Shown piece by piece: positions 7,737 through 15,277 of a DNA stretch of 64,000 nt (positions are counted from its first letter, which is position 1; every line of letters begins with the position of its first letter). Origin of the DNA: Phycisphaerae bacterium. GTDB taxonomy: Bacteria; Planctomycetota; Phycisphaerae; Sedimentisphaerales; Anaerobacaceae. The notes below the pieces were generated by a model. The model ran no database searches and was not told where the DNA came from. It saw only the letters and a program-made list of their open reading frames with translations. Location of the stretch: the NCBI GenBank assembly GCA_012744475.1, contig JAAYBV010000053.1, positions 1-64,000 on the forward strand, written 5' to 3'. Both the position numbers and the translations under genes were made by a program.

Positions 7737-10700
7737 GTTGGCTCTCCACGATCCTGTAGATCGCGTCCACAAGTCCCTCGTCGTCGCCGATCGCAGAACG
7801 GATTGCGTTGCGAACCTCGATCCGCTTGGCGCGCATGCCCCGCCAGTCGTCCTTCTTGATGCTCCGGATGGCGGTATCGACCTGAACCGCCAGTTGTTCA
7901 TCCTGGTCCAGGTTGTCGTACAGGGCACGGCGCGCCGGGCTGTTGATGCTGGCCGGGTATGACGATTGGCTCTCCGGCTTGCTCACCCTCTTGGTCAATT
8001 CGACGATCCTTGCCAGATACGCCTGGTAGTCCAGCGCCTCTTTCTTGCGTGTCTGGATCAGGGCATCGAGCAGTTCCGACATTTTCTCGTAGTACTTCGG
8101 GTTGACGGCCATCTCGTCGATGATGAGCCTGCGGACGTTGTTCTCAATCGTCTCGGCCATTGCCTCGGGGTTCTGGCGGATGCCCGCCGGCAGCGCCTCG
8201 ACCGCGCCCTCGCCGCGTTCGACGATCAACTGCACGAGTGTCACGTCGTCAAAAGCCGACACCTTTTCACTCTCCTCCGCCCGGATGTACATGTCCAGCA
8301 GATACCGCATGGCCGGTTCGTACATCTTCATGTCAATGTAGTCCCCGCTGGCCAGCTTCACCTCATCCCGCACCTTCCCGTAATAGTCCACTTCCGCCTT
8401 GATCTCCTTGGCTTCCTCTTCCGAGTATCCAGCCTCGACAATCTCATTGGCCAGGTTGGCATAGGCCCGCAGGAATGCCCCGGCCAACTTGTAGAGCGCC
8501 ACGCGCTTCGGCTCGTTGTCCTTCAATTGCTGAGCATTGCCGCTTTCGGCGGCACAGAAGAACCGGACATAGGCCGCCGTATCTCGCGGCGGCTCCACCG
8601 GCTCACACAGCGCCTTGATCGATTCACGCACCTCCTCCAAACGCTCCCGGCCCGTTGCCAGCCGATCCTTCAACAATCCCGCAACATCCTCGGCATCGTA
8701 GCCCTCGAAGGCCTCCCCCGTGTAGTCTTTGATCGATTTCTCCAGCGACTTGAACAGGTCTTTGTAGTCGATGATGTAGCCGTACTCTTTGTCATCGCTA
8801 TCGAGGCGGTTGACGCGACAGATCGCCTGGAACAGCCCGTGATCCTGCATCTGCTTGTCGATGTAGAGACAGGTCGCCGGCGGCGCATCGAAGCCGGTCA
8901 GCAACTTGTCCACGACGATCAGCAGCTTCATCTGGCCCGGTTCTTTGACAAACCGCTTCTTGACCTCCTTCTCGAACGTCTCGACCTTGTACATGGCCGA
9001 CTCTTCGGGCTCGTTGAAGTGCGCCGCGAGCATCTTGCGGTAAATCTCGTACTGCCGCAGCTTCTCGGTCATCCCCTCGCCGCTTTCCTCCCCCTTGATA
9101 TCGGCCGGTCCCGGCCGGTACGAGGTAATGATTGCGCACTTGCCCGCCAAGTCGGTCTTCTGGAACATCTCAAAGAACTGGCAGGCCGAATAGATGCTCC
9201 CAGAGATCAGCAGCGCGTTGCCATACCCACTCTTGAGACGGTCCCGCGTCTCCATATCCATCAAGATATCGGAGACGATCTTCGCCAGGCGATCCCGCGC
9301 GCTGAGCACCTTCTGCATCGTACCCCAGCGCTGCTTAAGCTGCGCCTTGGCCAGGTCAGTCAAGCCTTTGGTTTTGCTCTCGAACCACTGGTCGATCTTC
9401 TCCTGCGACGTGATGCTCTGGTCGATATCGCGGGCCTCGTACTTCAGGTCCAGCACGACCTTGTCGGCAACCGCCTCGTCGTACTTGTACGTGTGGATGT
9501 AGGGACCGAAGACCTCGATGCTCTTCTGCTTGTCCTTCTTCAGCAGCGGCGTCCCCGTGAACCCGATCAGCATCGCCCCCGGCAACAGCGTTTTCATCGC
9601 CTCGTGCAGCTTGCCCGACTGGGTGCGGTGGCACTCATCCACAAAGACGAAACTCTCGCCCTTGGCGTAGAATCCCTTCGGCAGACTCTTCTTGATCTCC
9701 TCGACGTAGACGTCGATGTCCTTATCGCTCGCTTCTTCGCCCGCGCCGAACTTGTGGATCAGCGAGCAGACCAGCCATTCCTCGCTCATGTTGAGCACCC
9801 GCACCAGGTCCGCTCCGCTTTTCGTTCGGTAGATGTCCTCGCTGACACCGTTGAAGCGCATCTCGATCTGGTCGTCCAACTCTGTCCGGTCGGTAATGAC
9901 CAGAACACGAGCATCCTTCACGTTCTCACGCAGCCACTTGGCCAGCCAAATCATGGTCAGCGTCTTGCCGCTGCCCTGCGTGTGCCAGATGATTCCGCCC
10001 TCGCGCCGTTTGATGTATTGTTGGGCGGCACGGACACCGAAGTATTGATTGTGCCGGCAGGTCTTCTTGGTCCCGGCATCGAAGACGATGAAATCGTGGA
10101 CGATCTCCAGCAGGCGATCTTTGCGACAGATCTGGCTCAGTTCGCGTAGCAGTGGATTGTCGCCGGCCGCCGGATGAGCGTCCTTTTCCTTCCACCGCAG
10201 ATAGTACCTTTCCGGCGTCTCGATCACGCCGTAACGCAGGCCCTCGGTCTCGTTACCCGCCATCACGAACTGCACCGTCGCATAGAACGGCCGGATGAAC
10301 TCCTTCTTCTGGCTGTCCAAGTTCTGCCGAATACCTTCGGACACGGACACCGTCGAGCGCTTCAACTCCAGCACACCCATCGCGATCCCATTGACGTACA
10401 GCACCACGTCCGGCCGCTTGGTGTGCTCGCCCGCGACCGTCACCTCCTCGGCGACGGCGAAGTCGTTGTTCTCGGGATTCTCCCAGTCGATTAGCCATAC
10501 AGTAACGTTCTGCTCACCAACGTCCGGTCGTACCTTCACCCCGTATCGCAGCAGGCCGTACACCTCGCGATTGGCGTCGTAGAGCGTCTTGCTGCCGCTC
10601 AGTGCCCGGGCCTTGCCCAGTTGGTACAGCACCTTGCCGATGATCTTGTCGTCGTGGCCCTGTCTCTTGAGCCATTTGGCGAGCAGCTCTTCCTCGACGT

Positions 10701-10815
10701 TGCTGTTGCCGTCACGGTCCTTCCAGTAGCCCAGATAGCTGTACTCCAATGCGTTCAGGAAGAACTCAACCACCCGCTTCTGCGTTCTCGCTTCCTTTTC
10801 GCCTACCATACTCAT
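7726..10815 (-). CDS. hsdR: Type I restriction endonuclease subunit R
   Basis: A 1029-residue motor and nuclease subunit of a type I restriction system, which translocates DNA using ATP and cuts at a distance from the target. A PD-(D/E)XK nuclease is seen at D136 and E150-L-K152 ('RPDVVLYVNG', 'MGVLELKRS'). The helicase has Walker A GSGKT (281-285), Walker B-like DECHR (393-397) and 'FTGTPLL' (motif III). The long upstream frame is spurious: translation starts at ATG 10815 (MSMVGEKEAR), 16 bp after the stop of the preceding gene. Length is normal for the family, and no key residue is missing. Confidence 0.93.
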   Translation of the reverse strand: MSMVGEKEARTQKRVVEFFLNALEYSYLGYWKDRDGNSNVEEELLAKWLKRQGHDDKIIGKVLYQLGKARALSGSKTLYDANREVYGLLRYGVKVRPDVGEQNVTVWLIDWENPENNDFAVAEEVTVAGEHTKRPDVVLYVNGIAMGVLELKRSTVSVSEGIRQNLDSQKKEFIRPFYATVQFVMAGNETEGLRYGVIETPERYYLRWKEKDAHPAAGDNPLLRELSQICRKDRLLEIVHDFIVFDAGTKKTCRHNQYFGVRAAQQYIKRREGGIIWHTQGSGKTLTMIWLAKWLRENVKDARVLVITDRTELDDQIEMRFNGVSEDIYRTKSGADLVRVLNMSEEWLVCSLIHKFGAGEEASDKDIDVYVEEIKKSLPKGFYAKGESFVFVDECHRTQSGKLHEAMKTLLPGAMLIGFTGTPLLKKDKQKSIEVFGPYIHTYKYDEAVADKVVLDLKYEARDIDQSITSQEKIDQWFESKTKGLTDLAKAQLKQRWGTMQKVLSARDRLAKIVSDILMDMETRDRLKSGYGNALLISGSIYSACQFFEMFQKTDLAGKCAIITSYRPGPADIKGEESGEGMTEKLRQYEIYRKMLAAHFNEPEESAMYKVETFEKEVKKRFVKEPGQMKLLIVVDKLLTGFDAPPATCLYIDKQMQDHGLFQAICRVNRLDSDDKEYGYIIDYKDLFKSLEKSIKDYTGEAFEGYDAEDVAGLLKDRLATGRERLEEVRESIKALCEPVEPPRDTAAYVRFFCAAESGNAQQLKDNEPKRVALYKLAGAFLRAYANLANEIVEAGYSEEEAKEIKAEVDYYGKVRDEVKLASGDYIDMKMYEPAMRYLLDMYIRAEESEKVSAFDDVTLVQLIVERGEGAVEALPAGIRQNPEAMAETIENNVRRLIIDEMAVNPKYYEKMSELLDALIQTRKKEALDYQAYLARIVELTKRVSKPESQSSYPASINSPARRALYDNLDQDEQLAVQVDTAIRSIKKDDWRGMRAKRIEVRNAIRSAIGDDEGLVDAIYRIVESQRDY

Positions 10816-10831
10816 AGCGTCCGACTCCGCA

Positions 10832-11332
10832 TCAGTCACCGTACTGACGGTCCAGGTATGCACGAATGCCCTGGTTGCTCCACTCCATCGCTTCCGAATA
10901 GACGTGCGACTCCAGAAGATAGTCCACGATCGCGATATCGCGTACGGGATCGGCGCTCCGGTCCTCTGGTGGTTCGTCCTGCCACTCTTGCGCCTCGCGT
11001 GTCTGCAGCCAGACCGCCGCCTTTTCGTGGGAAGCCAGGTCCTCCACATGGCCGCTGACGATGGCTCGCACCGTCTCATCGTAGGCGAACCAGAAGGCCG
11101 ATTTCTCATATTGGAGCTGCACACAGATTTCGTCCCACGTGTTCGCCAGTCCGGAATCGTCCCCTGACATCAACTCCTTCATGGACTGAAGATGCGCAAT
11201 GACCTTTCTCGTAATGCGATCGCAGATGGCCTCCGCGAATCGCTCGATCACAGCAGACTCCGACAAGGCTCCCATCAGCGCCCCTCCGATTGCATAAATG
11301 GCCTCTGCCTCACGGCGCGACTCTCCCGCCAT
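10832..11332 (-). CDS. Hypothetical protein between AlbA_2 gene and hsdR
   Basis: A 166-residue mostly helical protein with no motif I recognise. It includes 'AIGGALMGALSESAVIERFA' near the start and 'VRDIAIVDYLLESHVYSEAM' near the end. It sits 16 bp before hsdR on the same strand and 62 bp after the AlbA_2 gene, so it is transcribed with the restriction genes. Small helical proteins at this place in type I clusters may act as specificity or anti-toxicity partners, but nothing here proves it. Confidence 0.65.
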   Translation of the reverse strand: MAGESRREAEAIYAIGGALMGALSESAVIERFAEAICDRITRKVIAHLQSMKELMSGDDSGLANTWDEICVQLQYEKSAFWFAYDETVRAIVSGHVEDLASHEKAAVWLQTREAQEWQDEPPEDRSADPVRDIAIVDYLLESHVYSEAMEWSNQGIRAYLDRQYGD

Positions 11333-11394
11333 CCGTTGTGGTCTATCCCGCGTTTTCTACATTTATTCTGCAAAGACGCCATTTTATTCTGCAT

Positions 11395-13053
11395 TCATTC
11401 TGCGAGCCGCCACTCCGGAGTCTTGCGCGGGCCAGTATTTCTGATGCGTCCGCCCCGTCGCCACTTGGTAATCAGGTTGCTTATCTTGTTTCTTTTCTGC
11501 TCGTCATCCAGGGCATCGCTCAGCTTGTTCCAGAGCAGCTTGTCGATATCCTGCCGCGAAGCCTTGCCGAATTTCTCCAGAAAGTCAGTGACCAGCTTGC
11601 CGTAAAATGCGTCATCCTGTGCTCGGGTCCGGATATAGTCGGCCTTGCTCTCTGTCGCCTTCGCCACCACGGCAGAAACATGCAGATTGGGTTTGCGCCC
11701 CTCGATCAACCCCGCACGGCGCAAGCGTTTCACCATCGCATCGTCCACCAGCAAACGCTTCTGCACACGATCCAAGGCCACGATGTCTGCCAACGGCAGA
11801 TCTGTCTTCTGCATCAGCAGGCGTGTGTATGCGGGATTGACAATACTGCCATACACGGTCATCCGCACCACGCTCGGCTCGTGCAGGTCGTAGTCCGGCA
11901 TCGGAAAATAGCGTCGCGCTTGCCCTACGTGCATTTCGTGAATGCCGTATCCCATGGTGTCGATCATGTTCAGTTCCGTCATCGCTTGAGCCAAAAATGG
12001 GTTGCGGTAACGGCGGGGTGTCCTATGGCCCGTGACGTAGTCGTCCGGCTGACCCTCGAAGAAGTTCCCCTCATTCTCGAAAACCAGTCGGTCGGGCCGC
12101 TCTGTAACAACGATGCGGCCATTGCGGATGTAGTCCTGATGGGCGATGCAGTTGTGCAACGCTTCGAGCACCACCTTGCGATCGTACTTGGCCATCTCCA
12201 CGGCCAGCAGGGCATCGTCAGGCAGAATACGGATCTGGATGTTGCGAATCCTCTGGTACAGCACAGATGTGTTCAGCAGAAATGGCGGACCAAAGTGTTC
12301 GTAAGCCCGCTCCGGTCCCTCCAGGCTCCAGGTCATCTGAGCCGGATGGGGTAGCAACAGATGCGCCGACTCTGATTTGCCCAGTAACAACACGGCAGCA
12401 CGCGTCAACTTGCCGTCACGTGTCAGGCGTGCGCGATCGAGAAACGCCTCCAGTGGCCAGTTCTTCACTTCGTTGGCCTTGAACCGGTTTGCGTACTTCG
12501 TGGCAAACGACTCGCGCGCCTGCAACACGGCAGATTCATCGAGGTGGCTCAATATGGCGTCGGGGACTACACATGCAGACCAGTCCGCTGCTGTCGTCTG
12601 TTTCCGTATCTCATCCAGCTTGTCCAACCCCAGGCTGGTCAGGCTTTCCCCTGCCCGAGCGTAATAGTGGCCTGTCCAGGCAATGGGCATCCCTGAAGGG
12701 GCAGCGGGAATCTCGAATAGGACGACGCGGCCATCAGGATGGTGCAATTCGTGGATGTTGCGGAAAGTGACGCTGGGCTCGGTGCCCTGTGCAATCTGCA
12801 TTTTCAGACTCTGAAGTCGCTCTGCCTGCAACCGATAGTCTGATCCCACCACGGCACGAGACGTGTTGTTGACCCCGAATACGAGCCAAGCGCGCTCCTC
12901 ACCTCGCAAGTTGGCTTCGTTTGCCAGCGCCGAGAAATACTTGCCGATGTCCGGTGTCGAATAATCGCACTGCGCCTGCTTGAACTCCACGACCTCGCTT
13001 TCCCAGGCGACGAGCAGCTCCTCAAGGACTTTCATGAGATGCGCCTGATCCAT
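11395..13053 (-). CDS. AlbA_2 (Schlafen-like) ATP-binding transcriptional regulator-type protein
   Basis: A 552-residue protein. The N-terminal 'ESEVVEFKQAQCDYSTPDIG' and 'GEERAWLVFGVNN' blocks are the AlbA_2 (Schlafen) domain. 'ALHNCIAHQDYIRNGRIVVT' and 'RLVFENEGNFFEG' match the GHKL-like C-terminal part of the RecG-like/COG2865 family, and the tail (about 440-552) looks like winged helices. Such proteins recur between hsdS and hsdR in type I clusters and may regulate or add anti-phage function. RBS GGAGG lies upstream, overlapping the end of the HsdS-like fragment. Confidence 0.85.
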   Translation of the reverse strand: MDQAHLMKVLEELLVAWESEVVEFKQAQCDYSTPDIGKYFSALANEANLRGEERAWLVFGVNNTSRAVVGSDYRLQAERLQSLKMQIAQGTEPSVTFRNIHELHHPDGRVVLFEIPAAPSGMPIAWTGHYYARAGESLTSLGLDKLDEIRKQTTAADWSACVVPDAILSHLDESAVLQARESFATKYANRFKANEVKNWPLEAFLDRARLTRDGKLTRAAVLLLGKSESAHLLLPHPAQMTWSLEGPERAYEHFGPPFLLNTSVLYQRIRNIQIRILPDDALLAVEMAKYDRKVVLEALHNCIAHQDYIRNGRIVVTERPDRLVFENEGNFFEGQPDDYVTGHRTPRRYRNPFLAQAMTELNMIDTMGYGIHEMHVGQARRYFPMPDYDLHEPSVVRMTVYGSIVNPAYTRLLMQKTDLPLADIVALDRVQKRLLVDDAMVKRLRRAGLIEGRKPNLHVSAVVAKATESKADYIRTRAQDDAFYGKLVTDFLEKFGKASRQDIDKLLWNKLSDALDDEQKRNKISNLITKWRRGGRIRNTGPRKTPEWRLAE

Positions 13054-13056
13054 AGG

Positions 13057-13182
13057 CTACCCTTCCTCCTTGGAGGCTGGCTCCGGCCTAACCAATCGGG
13101 TGCAGCCGGTAAGGAACTGCTGCATCGTGCCATGCCTGGCCCTGCCCGCATCACAGAAACCCTTGGCCGTAATCTCGCTCAT
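13057..13182 (-). pseudogene. Short frame with HsdS C-terminal signature, probable remnant
   Basis: A 41-codon frame containing 'TMQQFLTGCTRLVRPE', which repeats the motif found at both conserved regions of HsdS (MQQLLTGKTRL and MMQQLLTGRIRLVKAE). It lies between the nuclease gene and the AlbA_2 gene. It looks like the 3' end of a second hsdS copy left after recombination or deletion. Its last codons include the ribosome binding site of the next gene. It could still be translated, as the start has a normal ATG, but a function is doubtful. Confidence 0.55.
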
Positions 13183-13184
13183 GC

Positions 13185-14120
13185 TTACCCCTTCGTCAGC
13201 TTGAAGCTCACCTGGTATCGGTAGAAGTCGATATTGCTGGCCGCCTGGAGGGCGCGGCGCAGCCGCAGGTCATCTTCCATCGCGATGATAACGCCGCGCA
13301 CCGTTTGGCCTGGTTCGGCCAGCTCCTCGATCACATAGCCCATATACCGCTGAATCTGGCCCACCACCACGTCGCTGGCCCGGCCCTTTTTCAACTCAAC
13401 CACCAGCAGTTCACGCTTGTCCTTACTGACGGCAAGGATATCCATCGGTCCCGTGTCGCTCGGGTACTGCTGGCCGACCAGCTCGCCTTCTTCCTCGAAG
13501 ATGTCGTAGGAGCTGCCAAGGACAGTCCCGGCCCAGTTCTGCACGAGGAAATCCTCCAGGTGGCTCTCCAGGGCAAAGGCCTGCGGGTCTTCCACGTCGG
13601 CATCGCTGGCAATCAAAGCCGGCGGAGTTTTCCCGGATCGAAGGCCTTCTATTTCGTCGGCATATTTGCTGATGTTGCTAACCGTCCCGGCCGACCCGGC
13701 GGAGTTCTTCAACTCCTGGCTCATCTCCTCGCGAGCGATGAGGTCCTCGCACCACCGGACATCCCGGCAATGCGCCAGGGACCTCTCGGGTCTGTACTGG
13801 TAATCCGATGTCACCTCCCCGACATAGTAGGCTCCGCTGCCATTCGGACACAGCACGACGTCACCGATCCCCATCCCTCTACAGACCGTATGGAGCATCC
13901 CGCAGGCCAATCCCGCCGCCACCTTCGACTTGTCCGGATGCCTTTCAAGGTAGATGGGTACAAACTGCCTGTTGAACTCGCGCCAATTGTCTGGGAGTCT
14001 GCCCGTCAGGTCGATGTCGGCCAACCAGCCGGCCCCGATGTACCCTTCTGCATGGCACTCGGCGGCGCGGATGCTCCCCTTGTCGGCCATGATCCGGTAG
14101 TACTTTTTCGCTGGTATCAT
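13185..14120 (-). CDS. Nuclease with NucS/PD-(D/E)XK-like C-terminus and PUA/EVE-like N-terminus
   Basis: A 311-residue protein. The C-terminal half has 'LEDFLVQNWAGTVLGSSYDI' and 'GPMDILAVSKDKRELLVVEL' followed by KKG: an E...D...ExK nuclease core as in NucS/DUF91 enzymes. The N-terminal 130 residues ('GMGIGDVVLCPNGSGAYYVG') resemble a PUA/EVE-like reader domain, as in some Mrr-type restriction proteins. The ATG overlaps the hsdS stop as ATGA. Together this suggests an auxiliary restriction enzyme that senses modified or marked DNA; that role is inferred. Confidence 0.75.
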   Translation of the reverse strand: MIPAKKYYRIMADKGSIRAAECHAEGYIGAGWLADIDLTGRLPDNWREFNRQFVPIYLERHPDKSKVAAGLACGMLHTVCRGMGIGDVVLCPNGSGAYYVGEVTSDYQYRPERSLAHCRDVRWCEDLIAREEMSQELKNSAGSAGTVSNISKYADEIEGLRSGKTPPALIASDADVEDPQAFALESHLEDFLVQNWAGTVLGSSYDIFEEEGELVGQQYPSDTGPMDILAVSKDKRELLVVELKKGRASDVVVGQIQRYMGYVIEELAEPGQTVRGVIIAMEDDLRLRRALQAASNIDFYRYQVSFKLTKG

Positions 14121-15277
14121 TTCGTTCCCTCCGCTTTCACCAACCGGATGCGGCCGGTCAGGAGTTGTTGCATCATGCCCTGCTTGATCTGCTTGGTCTT
14201 GTCCCGCCGACGCTCCAACGCCGCGATCTCCGCGTCCATGTCGGACAGGACGGCAGTGATGGCCTGCTGCTCTCCCACCGATGGGACAAGAAAATCTCGC
14301 TCCTTCAAGAACTTGAAATGCCTATTATAGCCGGTGGGCTCGATGCCAGAGTGCTGAAGCTGATAGGCGTAAAAGCGCGTACATCCATCTGCCTTGGCCA
14401 GAAGTACCTGTGTTCCATCTGCTCCGACCACGAAATCAAAATCGACGAACTTCACAATGCAGGTATGGTCGCCGAAAACGATGACTCCACCACTAGGACA
14501 TGGCAAGTGCTTATCGGAGCGGTCTGAGAACCCAATCACAAGTTCTTGGCCTTGATCGATAACAGGATACCGTCCCAGACTCGCGTAGTCGCGTGCCTGG
14601 ATCTGGTGAGCTTTCACGTTGAGCCTTGTCAGAACAGCGGCGAACGGCTTCGTTTCCCACGTTCCGGTGAAGCCGGGGAGGCGGGTTTTGCCGGTGAGCA
14701 GTTGCTGCATGGCGGCCTGCCGGATGGCCCGCTTCTTGGCAATCAGCGCCTCCAACGCCCCGAGCAACCCATCCACATCCGACAACGCCTCCGCAATGGC
14801 CTGCTGTTCGTGAATCAGCGGGACTGGGATGAGCATGCCCGCGATCATCTCCATGCGAACCGAGTCAACGGATGACTTGGCTGTCATAGACATGATGCGG
14901 TCGTAGAAACGAGTGCTGAACTGATAGAAGAAATAGAGGCCATCCAGGTGGTCGGAGAACTCGGTTATCCGGTAAACACGCTGATGTACATCAAATCGAC
15001 CGTTGATGTAGTGAAAGACTTTGCCAGTCCCAACACCGTCGCCAGCCGTGAGGACTGCTTCACCTTCATAGGAATATGAGTTGATCCGTTCGACCTGTTG
15101 CGACCGGACGAAGAAGGGATACTGGCCGTCATCTACCCGATCCTGCGTATTCCTCGATCCAGTCTTAATGGAAGCGTGATCGTCAATGCGTGCCAGACTC
15201 CAATCCTCAGGAATCAGGCCCACCTCTGTCTGCTTGTATCCTTTGGGAGCCTTGGGTTGTGCCACGCTCTCGCTCAT
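14117..15277 (-). CDS. hsdS: Type I restriction-modification specificity subunit S
   Basis: A 386-residue specificity subunit with the usual two target-recognition domains (about 20-150 and 215-335), each followed by a conserved helical region. The repeats 'AIAEALSDVDGLLGALEALI' / 'MQQLLTGKTRLPGF' and 'AITAVLSDMDAEIAALERRR' / 'MMQQLLTGRIRLVKAE' show the internal duplication typical of HsdS. The first TRD fixes one half-site and the second the other; the target cannot be read from the sequence. An ATG at 15283 is possible, but the ATG at 15277 forms ATGA with the hsdM stop. Confidence 0.9.
   Translation of the reverse strand: MSESVAQPKAPKGYKQTEVGLIPEDWSLARIDDHASIKTGSRNTQDRVDDGQYPFFVRSQQVERINSYSYEGEAVLTAGDGVGTGKVFHYINGRFDVHQRVYRITEFSDHLDGLYFFYQFSTRFYDRIMSMTAKSSVDSVRMEMIAGMLIPVPLIHEQQAIAEALSDVDGLLGALEALIAKKRAIRQAAMQQLLTGKTRLPGFTGTWETKPFAAVLTRLNVKAHQIQARDYASLGRYPVIDQGQELVIGFSDRSDKHLPCPSGGVIVFGDHTCIVKFVDFDFVVGADGTQVLLAKADGCTRFYAYQLQHSGIEPTGYNRHFKFLKERDFLVPSVGEQQAITAVLSDMDAEIAALERRRDKTKQIKQGMMQQLLTGRIRLVKAEGTK

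Noticed and set aside
7966-10149. 727-codon plus-strand open frame opposite hsdR
   Set aside because: Antisense of hsdR; its length follows from high GC and codon bias on the sense strand.
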